From an uncultured bacterium (GTDB taxonomy: Bacteria; Pseudomonadota; Alphaproteobacteria; Sphingomonadales; Sphingomonadaceae), in NCBI GenBank assembly GCA_942636505.2, contig CALOGB020000144.1, positions 27,765 to 91,764 of the forward strand: a stretch of 64,000 nucleotides of DNA, in the 5' to 3' direction. The notes under the pieces were generated by a model that did not search any database, was not told the origin of the DNA, and was given only the letters and a program-made list of their open reading frames with translations. This document shows positions 1-8,227 of this stretch, in pieces (within the stretch, counting starts at the first letter, position 1; each line of letters opens with the position of its first letter). A program made the translations under genes and the position numbers.

Positions 1-2
1 CG

Positions 3-1112
3 CAGTACGACGTCACTCTCGAGCGCGAACGCCTCGTCAACCTTCAGCTTGATCGCGATGCCCTAGAAGCAGAGGTGGAACGCCGCATTGCCGAGCTTCA
101 GGAGAGCGAGCAGCGACTTCAGTTTGCCCTTGATGCCGGCCGTCTGGGATCCTGGAGCATCAATCTCGATACATACAGGCTGACGGCATCTGCCGAGTGC
201 AAGAGGATATGCGGTCGTGCCCCAACCGATCCTCTGACCCTCGACGAACTGCGAGAGTCGATCCACCCGGAAGATCGGCAGATGCAGGTCGACGGGATAG
301 AGCGTGCCGTACGCGACCGATCGCTGCTGGACCTGGAGTACCGCTTGCGGACGCCGGCAGGTGAGGAGCGCTGGGTACAGATCCGGGGACAGGCGAGCTA
401 CCGCGCCGATGGAACACCGTTGGCAATCGTCGGGACGACCCAGGACGTGACCGCACGGAGGCGCGCTGAGGAGCATCGGACCCTCTTGGCTAATGAGCTA
501 AGCCACCGGGTGAAGAATACGCTTGCGTCCCTGCAGGCGATCGTCTCGCAAACGATGCGCCGGGCGACCTCTGTGCAGGAGGCCGGCACGACGCTGGAAG
601 CACGCATCCACGCGATGTCCGCCGCGAATGACCTGCTGATCAGTGGCAGGTTCGAGAGCACGTCCCTGCGTGCGCTGGTTGAGCGCACGCTTACCCCCTT
701 CGGGGTGGAAGACGGTCAACGGTTCAAGCTTTCCGGTGAGGACCTTCAGCTCCCGCCCCGCCTTGTCGTCGCATTCGCCCTTGCCCTCCATGAGCTTGCA
801 ACCAACGCGGCAAAATACGGCGCGTTATCGACCGCCGATGGCGTGATTGATCTGAGCTGGAAGGTCATGGACGGCTGGCAGCCGCATGATCTCCACCTCA
901 CATGGGTTGAGTCAGGAGGCCCACCGGTTGAACCGCCAACGCGAACCAGCTTTGGCACACAGCTGATTCAGCGTGTTTTGGCGCATGAAACCGGCGGAAC
1001 GGCGAAGATCTCATACCTTCCTGGTGGAGTCGTGTTCGAAGCCGCCGCACCGTTGGTCGACAGCGCCGACAACGACAACGAGCAGCAGGATGGAGCCGAA
1101 GAAAGGAACTGA
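3..1112 (+). CDS. PAS domain HWE-family sensor histidine kinase (5' end outside window)
   Basis: The reading frame is open from the left edge, so the true start lies upstream; a GTG at 75 is only an internal candidate. The first ~40 visible residues are Glu/Arg-rich and look like a coiled-coil linker. A PAS domain follows (about residues 15-127 counted from the GTG), then an H-box ELSHRVKNTLASLQ with the phospho-accepting His near residue 144, an N-box HELATNAAKYGALS, and the WVESGG segment that gives HWE kinases their name. HWE kinases autophosphorylate and signal to response regulators, in alphaproteobacteria often the general stress response or light/redox sensing. The protein ends in an acidic Asn/Asp/Glu tail. 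No response regulator is visible beside it. The family call is firm; the ligand and partner are unknown. Confidence 0.9.
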   Translation, partial: QYDVTLERERLVNLQLDRDALEAEVERRIAELQESEQRLQFALDAGRLGSWSINLDTYRLTASAECKRICGRAPTDPLTLDELRESIHPEDRQMQVDGIERAVRDRSLLDLEYRLRTPAGEERWVQIRGQASYRADGTPLAIVGTTQDVTARRRAEEHRTLLANELSHRVKNTLASLQAIVSQTMRRATSVQEAGTTLEARIHAMSAANDLLISGRFESTSLRALVERTLTPFGVEDGQRFKLSGEDLQLPPRLVVAFALALHELATNAAKYGALSTADGVIDLSWKVMDGWQPHDLHLTWVESGGPPVEPPTRTSFGTQLIQRVLAHETGGTAKISYLPGGVVFEAAAPLVDSADNDNEQQDGAEERN

Positions 1113-1361
1113 GGCTTGGCCACCTCAGTGTCCCATCTAAGCTTAATTCACAGTATACGTTTGATAAGATTAGATATTCTTCTGAGATAGTTGGCAAGAC
1201 AATGGCGGGTAAACCGCGTTGCTGCCCAAGCACTTCTGTTTATAAGCAATTTTTACGGTGAAAAAATCGTCGATAGCCGTTCAAGGATATAGTCCGCAAC
1301 TACTAGGCAATCACGCATCGATACCATCGTGTAGCATCACCTGTTCCGTTATGGAGCCGGG

Positions 1362-1544
1362 GTGAGACCTGATAATCCCAAAGACCACGAAGCGCTCTGG
1401 ACGAGGCTTGGCAAACCCGAAACTGCTCAGGATCTGGTAGAGGCGCTTGCGGAGCTCCGGCTTCTGGCGATCCGATTAGACTTAAAAGTCGTCGGAGCCA
1501 TCGTTAGCAGCGCGATCGGTATGGTCCCCCTCACAAAGCATTGA
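1362..1544 (+). CDS. Small hypothetical protein (60 aa)
   Basis: Short GTG-start frame preceded by a purine-rich GGAGCCGGG stretch that can act as a ribosome binding site. The product has a charged N-terminal third and a hydrophobic, Val/Ile/Ala-rich C-terminal third. I do not recognise the family. It stands alone, about 250 bp after the sensor kinase. It could be chance open frame in GC-rich DNA, but the start context and codon usage look plausible. Confidence 0.4.
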   Translation: MRPDNPKDHEALWTRLGKPETAQDLVEALAELRLLAIRLDLKVVGAIVSSAIGMVPLTKH

Positions 1545-1818
1545 GCTAGCGTCGTTCGCTTTGTCTAAAAACTTTCAGAAAAGTGCGACGGCCGTCCCCA
1601 CAGGGTAGCAAGGACGGACCGGCCACAGCCGGAGGACGACTGCGGCGAGGCATAAACGCAAACCGCAATGTTAGTTTCCTAGGGCAATACCAGTTTGTCT
1701 CGACATCCGGGTAGCGTTCTATCCCGGTTTAGTACGTCGGTTTGTCGTCAGATCTCCGTTTTGTCGGGAAACCGCCTCACGTCTGCGTGTTCTGTCCCCA
1801 CCAGATAGGAGGAAGCCG

Positions 1819-2019
1819 TTGAATACCCCGATCCATGATACGCCTTCCGACGTTGCGGCGATCGACGGTTGCGTGGTTGTATCGGGACCTGGAGGGGTCG
1901 CTGTTACATTGTCGGCAGATGCGGCAGAAGAAACGGCAAATCGCCTTCACAAATCTGCAACCGAGGCTCGCAATCAGCGGAACACCAACCCAGCGCTGTC
2001 CGAAACGCCGGAATCGTGA
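1819..2019 (+). CDS. Small hypothetical protein upstream of the BLUF gene (66 aa)
   Basis: TTG start at 1819 with a strong ribosome binding site, AGGAGG, about 7 nt upstream, which decides this otherwise weak start. The product is short, soluble and acidic, with the core IDGCVVVSGPGGVAVTLSAD followed by an Ala/Glu-rich helix. No function is known to me. It ends 7 bp before the BLUF gene, so the two probably share a transcript and it could be a partner or a co-regulated small protein. Confidence 0.6.
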   Translation: MNTPIHDTPSDVAAIDGCVVVSGPGGVAVTLSADAAEETANRLHKSATEARNQRNTNPALSETPES

Positions 2020-2026
2020 GTTGGCG

Positions 2027-2434
2027 ATGCGCCGAATAATTTACATCAGTAGATCGTTGGTTGACGGAGATCCCGATGCGATAGCTGGTATCGTGGCATG
2101 CTCAGTCGCCTGGAATACCACAGCCGGCATCACGGGGATGCTTTGTTCGGATGGCGCGAACTTTGCGCAAGTAATCGAAGGCGCTTCTGATCAGATTGAA
2201 TTGACGATGGAGCGTATCCGCCGCGATCGAAGCCATACTGACATTACAGTCTTGTTGGACAGATCGGTCCTATTTCGCCAGTTCGGTAACTGGTCTATGC
2301 GATGCGCTGGTGACGATGAGGCAAGCGCGCATGGCACCAGCTTCATGATCGGCTGTGCAATGGGCGAACGCACCGCCGCATCGAAACGATTGTATGAAAT
2401 CGTGCTGTCTAGCCATGCTGGTAACGTGGAGTAG
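2027..2434 (+). CDS. BLUF-domain blue-light sensor (FAD-binding), 135 aa
   Basis: A stand-alone BLUF protein. The family binds FAD and shifts its hydrogen-bond network on blue light through a Tyr-Gln pair. The expected residues are present: Tyr6 in RRIIYISR, Asn30 in AWNTTAGITG, Gln48 in FAQVIEG, and Trp89/Met91 in FGNWSM. The ATG at 2027 is chosen because homology begins exactly there; the same frame extends upstream to 1835 but that part overlaps the preceding small gene. With only ~35 residues after the BLUF core there is no EAL or cyclase output domain, so it must act on a partner protein. The partner is not identifiable here; the 66-aa protein just upstream is the nearest candidate. Confidence 0.92.
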   Translation: MRRIIYISRSLVDGDPDAIAGIVACSVAWNTTAGITGMLCSDGANFAQVIEGASDQIELTMERIRRDRSHTDITVLLDRSVLFRQFGNWSMRCAGDDEASAHGTSFMIGCAMGERTAASKRLYEIVLSSHAGNVE

Positions 2435-2777
2435 GGAACAGAACCACGCAGCTACGGTTTTGAGTGCGACCGGCGCGGTTTCCCCCCTGCCCTGCCGGAA
2501 ACGACGCCCCGCTGCTGCTCCCGCAGCGGGGCGCCTCTCAATCCAAGTTGTTGGGTAGCGTGGCATCGGTGTCCGCACAGGAAGTACCTCTAACCGACAT
2601 TCTCTTCCGCGTTGATTATCTCTTGCTCTGGCACTGGCAAGTGCCGGTATCGATGGCGAGATGGCGGCTTGGGCGGCCAAAGGCGTTCGGCTCTGATCGA
2701 GTTTGCTACCGCTCGACTTGAGTAGCCCCTAGATTTCTGGACGCCTCGGGTCCTAATTTTGAGGACAGGAGGCGACG

Positions 2778-3047
2778 ATGGGGAAACCCAATTTCAGCGA
2801 TGAGTTCAAGCGTGACGCAGTGGTGCAGATCACGGAGCGGGGTTACCCGGTAGCGGAGGTTTCGCAGCGCCTCGGCGTCAGCCCACACTCGCTATATGCT
2901 TGGAAGAAGCAGTTTGCGAAGGTGGCGTCGGGCGACGGCAATAAGGACGCAGAGATCCGCCAGTTGAAGCGCGAGTTGGCTCGGGTGACCGAGGAGCGCG
3001 ACATCTTAAAAAAAGCCACCGCGTATTTCGCCAGGGATGCCAAGTGA
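2778..3047 (+). CDS. IS3-family transposase OrfA (helix-turn-helix protein)
   Basis: 89-aa protein with an N-terminal helix-turn-helix (FSDEFKRDAVVQI ... VSPHSLYAWKKQF) and a C-terminal leucine-zipper-like helix (IRQLKRELARVTEERDILKKA). It binds the terminal repeats. A run of seven A at 3008-3014 lies in the zero frame as TTA AAA AAA GCC, a good site for the programmed -1 shift that makes the OrfAB transposase in this family; the -1 frame is open into orfB. OrfA terminates at the TGA that overlaps the GTG of orfB. Confidence 0.95.
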   Translation: MGKPNFSDEFKRDAVVQITERGYPVAEVSQRLGVSPHSLYAWKKQFAKVASGDGNKDAEIRQLKRELARVTEERDILKKATAYFARDAK

Positions 3048-3919
3048 GATACGCGTTTGTTGCCGAGCATCAGAACCAGTTTGGCGTCCGCGCGATGTGC
3101 CGGTGCCTGGCGATCCAGCCCAGCGGTTTTTACGCCTGGCGCAAAGCGCCGCTGAGCTGGCGAGCGCAAGAAGATGCTCGGCAGATTGCATTGATCCGGC
3201 AGGCCTGGAGCGACAGCGGCAAGGTCTATGGGTATCGAAAGTTGCACGACGATCTGCTCGATCAGGGCGAGACCTGTTGTCCCAATCGCGTTGCCCGCCT
3301 GACCAGCCTGGCAGGCATCAAGGCGCAGATCGGCTACCAGCGGCGTCCAGGCAGTTCAGGAGGAAGGCCTTCGGCCGTCGCTGCCAACACGTTGGATCGG
3401 CAGTTCGACGTGCCGCAGGCTGATCGCGCCTGGGTGACGGACATCACCTATATCCGCACGATGGAGGGCTTCGCCTATCTGGCGGTCGTGCTCGATCTGT
3501 ACTCCCGTCGCGTGGTGGGATGGTCGTTGCAAAGCCGTCAGACAACCGATGTTGTTTTGCAGGCGCTGCAAATGGCTGTCTGGCGGCGTAAGCCGAAGTG
3601 TCGGGTGCTGATCCATTCGGACCAGGGATCGCAGTTCACGAGCATGGACTGGGCTGCCTTCATCCGCGCTCACAATCTTGAGCACTCGATGAGCCGACGC
3701 GGCAACTGCCACGACAATGCCGTGGCCGAGAGCTTCTTCTCCTCGCTCAAGCGTGAGCGCATCCGGCGTCGGACCTATAAAACCCGCGACGAAGCCCGGC
3801 AGGACGTGTTCGATTACATCGAGATGTTCTACAACCCGGTCCGCAAGCATGTCAGGAACGGGATGCTGTCGCCCGTCGAGTTCGAACGGCAGCAGGCTTT
3901 GATGGCTCAAGGCGTCTAG
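3044..3919 (+). CDS. IS3-family transposase OrfB (DDE integrase core)
   Basis: Catalytic half of the transposase. It contains an HTH_21-like segment (GYRKLHDDL) and an rve integrase core with the DDE residues in WVTDITYIR, HSDQGSQF and NAVAESFFSSLKRE, plus the typical end YNPVRKHVRNGMLSPVEFE. The frame opens with GTG at 3044, overlapping the OrfA stop by 4 bp; in vivo the active protein is probably made as a -1 frameshift fusion. Full length, no visible lesions. Confidence 0.95.
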   Translation: MRYAFVAEHQNQFGVRAMCRCLAIQPSGFYAWRKAPLSWRAQEDARQIALIRQAWSDSGKVYGYRKLHDDLLDQGETCCPNRVARLTSLAGIKAQIGYQRRPGSSGGRPSAVAANTLDRQFDVPQADRAWVTDITYIRTMEGFAYLAVVLDLYSRRVVGWSLQSRQTTDVVLQALQMAVWRRKPKCRVLIHSDQGSQFTSMDWAAFIRAHNLEHSMSRRGNCHDNAVAESFFSSLKRERIRRRTYKTRDEARQDVFDYIEMFYNPVRKHVRNGMLSPVEFERQQALMAQGV

Positions 3920-4047
3920 AAAACTAGGGGCTACTCAACTGCTCTCAAAATAGCATCCTTTTTGAGAATAGCGATTCTGCGAGAAAGTCCCGCGTCGCGA
4001 TCCCTGCCAGCTGCCATTGAAGTTCAAGGGCTGCACCGTATGATCAC

Positions 4048-4470
4048 ATGATGATCCTGAGCATCGTCATTCCCAACAACCCGTCGGATGCCGACCGCGA
4101 GGCGGTTCTTAAACCGCTTCTTGCCTACAACACGGCGCGTGCAGGCGATCCTCGCTTCCACCCCGTCGCCGTTTTGCTGGCCGATGGGGCCGGCAATCAC
4201 GTCGGCGGTCTATGGGGCAAATGTGTTTATGATTGGCTTTTCGTGGACCTTCTTGCCGTTCCAGAAGAGCATCGGGGCAAGAACCATGGAAGGACACTTA
4301 TGGAGCAGGCCGAGGAGATCGCGCGCGCCAACGGCTGCGTCGGAATTTGGCTCGACACTTACGAGTTTCAGGCGCGCGGTTTCTATGAGAAGTTAGGCTT
4401 TGAGGTATTCGGCACCCTCGACGACCATCCCGTTGGTCAGAAAAAGTTTTTCCTTCGCAAGCGATTCTGA
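4048..4470 (+). CDS. GNAT-family N-acetyltransferase
   Basis: 140-aa single-domain protein. The acetyl-CoA-binding motif A is visible as LLAVPEEHRGKNHGRTLMEQAEEIA (quoted core EEHRGKNHGRTL), followed by the motif-B-like GFYEKLGFEVFGTL. Substrate cannot be predicted. Tandem ATGs at 4048 and 4051 give two equivalent starts; no strong ribosome binding site separates them. It lies just after the IS3-family element and is convergent with pdxJ, with about 100 bp between the stops. Confidence 0.85.
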   Translation: MMILSIVIPNNPSDADREAVLKPLLAYNTARAGDPRFHPVAVLLADGAGNHVGGLWGKCVYDWLFVDLLAVPEEHRGKNHGRTLMEQAEEIARANGCVGIWLDTYEFQARGFYEKLGFEVFGTLDDHPVGQKKFFLRKRF

Positions 4471-4567
4471 AAATTGGCCTTGCTACGGTTCGCACCATGA
4501 GCGGATTGAGAACATCAACAACTTTGCCATTACCAAAAATACAGCTAAATCGAGAATGGGAAGACGA

Positions 4568-5305
4568 CTAGCCGAGAGCCGCCTTGTAGGCCGCAACTGC
4601 TGGCCTGAACCCCATCACTAACGCGTCTGCCGTCAGTTCGTGGCCGATTGACGCCTCAGCGATCGGAGGCATAGCACCGATCAAATCAGATAGGTTGGCA
4701 AGGTTGAGGTCATGACCGACGTTCACCCTCAGGCCGGCAATATGCACTGCGCGCGCCGCCTCCGCTGCGGCCGCGAGAATACGACCGGGACCATTGGCGC
4801 TATGCTCGGCCGCATAGGAGCCGGTGTAGATTTCTGCGCCATCAGCCCCGCTTTCGATAAGGCCGCGTACTGCCGTCTGGTCCGGATCAATGAACAGGAT
4901 TACGCGTCCGCTGACTGCCTGGAAGCGGGCGACATCATTATAAATCCGTTTTGCCGCTTCTCGATCGTCAAACTTCCAGCCTTCCTCCGATGTGAACGCG
5001 GAGGGAGGATCCGGAACAAGTGTGCATTGCTCAGGCTGCACAGCAGACACGATGCGGAATAGCCGATCGTCGGGATAGCCCTCGATATTGAGTTCAAAGG
5101 TCGGTCTGAGAGGCTTCATCCACTCCGCGAGTGCCGATACGTCGTCATCACGGATATGGCGTTGGTCGGGGCGCGGATGCACTGTGATCCCGTCCGCGCC
5201 AGCTTCATGAGCAATGCGGGCGAAGGCGAGTAGATCGGGCACGCCTGTTCGCCGGGAGTTTCGCAGTAGGGCGACCTTGTTCAGGTTCACACTTAGACGC
5301 ACCAT
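4568..5305 (-). CDS. pdxJ: Pyridoxine 5'-phosphate synthase PdxJ
   Basis: Last step of the DXP-dependent vitamin B6 pathway: condenses 1-deoxyxylulose 5-phosphate with 3-amino-2-oxopropyl phosphate. The 245-aa length is normal. Diagnostic segments are RLSVNLNKVALLRNSR at the N-terminus, GADGITVHPRPDQRHI, FELNIEG, and the C-terminal VNVGHDLNLANL. The ATG at 5303-5305 is chosen because homology begins at MVRLSVNLN; the open frame continues 30 codons further upstream without support. It stands alone here, without acpS or pdxA. This may be a second copy if the genome also carries a chromosomal core pdxJ. Confidence 0.93.
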   Translation of the reverse strand: MVRLSVNLNKVALLRNSRRTGVPDLLAFARIAHEAGADGITVHPRPDQRHIRDDDVSALAEWMKPLRPTFELNIEGYPDDRLFRIVSAVQPEQCTLVPDPPSAFTSEEGWKFDDREAAKRIYNDVARFQAVSGRVILFIDPDQTAVRGLIESGADGAEIYTGSYAAEHSANGPGRILAAAAEAARAVHIAGLRVNVGHDLNLANLSDLIGAMPPIAEASIGHELTADALVMGFRPAVAAYKAALG

Positions 5306-5456
5306 AAACACCGATCCCAAATCGCCTTCGATCCGGGAATTATGCCATGTAGCGGCCAATGGCGAGGGCGAGCCATGGGTTAAACGGCAAGGCAACCGCC
5401 CTCGCCTGCAATTGCCGTTTCACGATCCGATTCAGGGAATGTCTGCGTTTGAAGGA

Positions 5457-6008
5457 TTACGGACGGTATGCACCTGTGGCGGCGTTCGCCCATAAAGCGA
5501 TGTTTTCTGCGGCGTGGTCTGCTGACATGCCGGTAACGTCTAGCGTTGTTGTGCCATCGGCGCATTTGTCCTGCGTGGGGGGAGGCAGGCCGGCATCGAT
5601 AAGGTGAGTGCTCGTAAGCTTCGACAGAAATGCTCGCGTTGGTGACACGATCCGCTTGCGATGTTCTTCTGGCGAACAGGTCAAGGTAATTGACAAAAGG
5701 GGCTCCTGCCGCTCGGACGCAAGTGCTGTAAATGCATCGTCCCATTCCGAGTCCCACACAGGATCGGGTCCGGGAGCGAACGTAAAGATGAGAGGTATGT
5801 TACTAGGTATCGATGCGGCCTGCTCAAACACCAAGTCTCTTACGCGCCGGACCAGTTCGAAGAAGTTTTGCGATCGAAACTCCGTGACTGCGAAGGCTGG
5901 GTTATAGATCGTATGGTTGTCTATCAGACGCCCTGACACAATCGGCGCGAGAGCACGGGCAATCGTTAGCTTGCCAACCCCTCCATGCCCCACCAGTTTA
6001 ATAAGCAC
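5457..6008 (-). CDS. P-loop NTPase / small-molecule kinase-like protein
   Basis: 183-aa protein starting with a glycine-rich nucleotide-binding loop, LVGHGGVGKLTIARAL, in the position of a Walker A. A segment SITLTCSPEEHRKRIVSPTR resembles the LID-type region of shikimate/gluconate/chloramphenicol kinase-like enzymes. This suggests a phosphotransferase, but the substrate is unknown. The start is the first ATG of the frame. Single gene, about 150 bp downstream on the same strand as pdxJ's promoter side. Confidence 0.75.
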   Translation of the reverse strand: MLIKLVGHGGVGKLTIARALAPIVSGRLIDNHTIYNPAFAVTEFRSQNFFELVRRVRDLVFEQAASIPSNIPLIFTFAPGPDPVWDSEWDDAFTALASERQEPLLSITLTCSPEEHRKRIVSPTRAFLSKLTSTHLIDAGLPPPTQDKCADGTTTLDVTGMSADHAAENIALWANAATGAYRP

Positions 6009-6305
6009 AGTCGTCCTCTATCTCTTTCTCTTTGTAACCAGCCACATGAGTTGGCAGCTTTTAGCCCCTAATGTCGAGCGGCTTGATGACCGAGATCGGG
6101 CGATACCCGTAGCGCAGGCCTTCCCAAAAGGAATCCGTTACGAGAACGCCGATGCCTTATAGTTCGCCGATCGTTTTCGAGAAATCTTATCCCTTCTCGC
6201 CTGACGTTCCTTTTCGGGAAGGGCGGGATCGCCAGAGAGCGGCCAATAGCGGATAGCGTGGCTTACTGGCATATAAGCTTCATCATAAGCCTTGGGAGTC
6301 GCCGC
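6009..6305. other. Intergenic region, no supported gene
   Basis: About 300 bp between the P-loop kinase and the next small gene. The minus strand holds a 31-codon stretch ending near 6068 (contains VTDSFWEGLRYGYRPI) that reads like the tail of a real protein, but it is closed upstream by a stop and I cannot assign it. No tRNA, terminator or repeat is evident. Confidence 0.4.
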
Positions 6306-6665
6306 ATGGGGTGGATTTTAACGATCGGGCTGCTGGCGCTGCCCGTTTCGATGACCGAAGGTACTCCGCGGCAAATAACCGTTGGCTCGATGCTACATGG
6401 AAAGGCCGCGTGCGCTGTTTCGTTGGTCGATAATCAATGGCGATCTAGAAGCATTCGTCAGTTCCAGGAACTTAGAAGTCAGACCGATAAGATCGCAAGG
6501 GCAGCGACTGATAGTAGCGCACACGGTAGGTACTTCGTCTTCGGTAAAAATCAGATCACCACAATCCTATTCATAAGCAAGTCTGAGTGCCTTCGTACCG
6601 CCAAGATATTGGATGAGGCGAAGCTTTATTCGGAGCGCGGTCGCTTCTCTCGGCTCAAAATGTGA
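6306..6665 (+). CDS. Hypothetical secreted protein (119 aa)
   Basis: The ATG at 6306 gives MGWILTIGLLALPVSMTEG, a short hydrophobic signal-like N-terminus; a GTG 16 codons upstream is possible but adds an unlikely extension. The rest is a small basic domain with two Cys. Family not recognised. Its codon usage is less GC-biased than its neighbours. Confidence 0.5.
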   Translation: MGWILTIGLLALPVSMTEGTPRQITVGSMLHGKAACAVSLVDNQWRSRSIRQFQELRSQTDKIARAATDSSAHGRYFVFGKNQITTILFISKSECLRTAKILDEAKLYSERGRFSRLKM

Positions 6666-6780
6666 GAAAAATAGCGATGACGGCGTTCGGGGAGGCGTCA
6701 ATGTTCCCTTAACGGTCGGGTACGCTAAGCGCCACGTTCCCTATTCACCATCGAGTTTCGGAAATGTCCGGGGTGGGGAG

Positions 6781-6987
6781 TCAGCGGACCTTCATGCTTC
6801 GCGCCTGTATCCGATATTTAAGCCGTCCAAGCATCAGGCCAATCGGGATGGAAATGATAACGAGTGCCACGATGGATACAGGCCATGACCAATCCCGCGC
6901 CCTTGTGAACACAAGAAATAGGTAAGCGAGCAGCGCGCCCAATGCGTGGAAGCCGTAGTCGTATCGGTCCGGCTGTCGTCCTCGCAT
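6781..6987 (-). CDS. Small inner-membrane protein (68 aa)
   Basis: ATG-start frame with two predicted transmembrane segments, around residues 13-30 (FHALGALLAYLFLVF) and 36-54 (VSIVALVIISIPIGLMLG), separated by a short charged loop, and a basic C-terminus. Function unknown. The topology is typical of many small alphaproteobacterial membrane proteins. Confidence 0.55.
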   Translation of the reverse strand: MRGRQPDRYDYGFHALGALLAYLFLVFTRARDWSWPVSIVALVIISIPIGLMLGRLKYRIQARSMKVR

Positions 6988-7141
6988 AACCCATCATGGC
7001 CTGCTTACCGAATGTCCGCAAATGACCAAACCGCCCAATATCGGACGTTCAATGGGCGAATACCCAAAGCCAGAAGCTGCCATTTGTTCAGCTTAAACGC
7101 CGCGGTGCAGTCAAAGTCGCTAGACTGCCACGCCCATTCCA

Positions 7142-7173
7142 TATCGGGAGAGCCCTAAGGGGCCCTCCCGATA
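7142..7173 (-). terminator. Hairpin terminator downstream of the quinone-reductase gene
   Basis: TATCGGGAG (7142-7150) pairs with CTCCCGATA (7165-7173) and the inner CCC/GGG can extend the stem around a TAA loop. It starts 6 bp past the stop codon of the minus-strand gene at 7179. There is no long U-run, so termination strength is uncertain. Confidence 0.6.
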
Positions 7174-7178
7174 GCGGA

Positions 7179-8168
7179 TCAGACAGTTACGACGATCTTG
7201 CCGATCTGTTCGTTGGATTCGAGGAAACGCGTCGCTTCCTGGATCTGATCAAACGGGAAGGTCCGCGACACCAAAGGATCGAGCTTACCACTTTCCAAAC
7301 CCTCGGTGATGAAGGCCTTAGCTCGCGCAAGCGCGTCGTCATCGCCGACAATCTCGGTGTAGAGGTAGCCCTTGATCGTGAGGCTCTTGCCTAGCACCGC
7401 GAATTGCGGGAACGGACCGTCGTCCGGGCTTAGGGCGCCGTATTCCAGCAGAATACCGCCCACGGCCATGACCTCGGCAAACTGTGCAATCGCAGGACCG
7501 CCGATCGGATCGAACACCACGCGGGCACCCTTTCCGCCAGTGATCTCCTTCATGCGCGCTGCCAGATCGCCGTCGGCGGTGGCGATCACATGATGAGCAC
7601 CGGCATCAGTCAGCGCCTGCGCCTTGGCGTTCGTACGGGTGGTCGCAATCACCGTCGCCCCGACGCTGCGAGCCACCTGGATCGCCGCGATGCCGACGCT
7701 GCTCGATGCGGCTGACACAATGACGAAGTCCGCTGCGGTGACCTTCGCCTGATCGATCAGCGCACCCCAGGCGGTGACATACTGCATCCAGGAGGCGGCT
7801 GCCTTCTCGAAGGAGAGAGCGGTGGGATGCTTGACGACGTAGCGCGCCGGGATGTTGATAATCTCGCCGTAGGTCGACCAGCGCGACATATCGAGCGTCG
7901 GGATCACGCTAACGGCGTCGCCCTCCGCGAAGCCTGACACGTCGCTGCCGGTGGTTGTGACCGTGCCTGCGGCCTCGTAGCCGAGCCGCGATGGGAACTC
8001 CGCTTCTTGCAGGTAAGCGCCGTTGCGGAACATTACCTCTGCGCGGTTCAAGCCGATCGCTTTAACTGCGATCTGCACCTCATCGGCAGCAGGTGCGGGA
8101 ACCTCAATGTCATCGATGCACAGCACGTCTGCGGGGCCGTATTCGTGAAAGCGTACAACGCGGGTCAT
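7179..8168 (-). CDS. Zinc-independent MDR oxidoreductase (quinone-reductase-like)
   Basis: 329-aa medium-chain dehydrogenase/reductase. It has an N-terminal GroES-like domain (VKAIGLNRAEVMFRNGAY ... GYEAAGTV) and a C-terminal NADPH-binding Rossmann domain in which VSAASSSVGIAAIQVA replaces the usual AASGGVG loop. The structural-zinc cysteines of alcohol dehydrogenases are absent, placing it with NADPH:quinone oxidoreductases. Ribosome binding site AGAGGA lies 7 nt before the ATG. It is probably transcribed after the gene at 8228-8974, from the same promoter region, with a 59-bp gap. Confidence 0.88.
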   Translation of the reverse strand: MTRVVRFHEYGPADVLCIDDIEVPAPAADEVQIAVKAIGLNRAEVMFRNGAYLQEAEFPSRLGYEAAGTVTTTGSDVSGFAEGDAVSVIPTLDMSRWSTYGEIINIPARYVVKHPTALSFEKAAASWMQYVTAWGALIDQAKVTAADFVIVSAASSSVGIAAIQVARSVGATVIATTRTNAKAQALTDAGAHHVIATADGDLAARMKEITGGKGARVVFDPIGGPAIAQFAEVMAVGGILLEYGALSPDDGPFPQFAVLGKSLTIKGYLYTEIVGDDDALARAKAFITEGLESGKLDPLVSRTFPFDQIQEATRFLESNEQIGKIVVTV

Positions 8169-8227
8169 GGTCTGATCCTCTAATAGATAGATGGCTATAT
8201 TTTGGAATGGAGCGGTTCGTGCGGCGT

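Larger units (their letters stand above)
2719..3937 (+). mobile_element. IS3-family insertion sequence (IS51/IS3-group-like), intact
   Basis: Imperfect terminal inverted repeats: the left end at 2719 reads TGAGTAGCCCCTAG and the right end, in reverse complement, begins with the same 14 bases; similarity extends to about 27 bp. The element is flanked by a 3-bp direct repeat ACT (2716-2718 and 3938-3940), the expected target duplication for the family. It carries overlapping orfA and orfB. Both genes are intact, so the copy looks recent and potentially active. Confidence 0.93.

Noticed and set aside
1770..1800. EcfG-type promoter (GGAAC-N16-CGTT) upstream of the BLUF pair
   Set aside because: Only GGAAA-N16-TGTT is present, one mismatch in each box; too weak to claim.
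2464..2721. 85-codon frame before the IS3-family element
   Set aside because: It ends inside the element's left repeat, has no domain, and its stop is created by the insertion.
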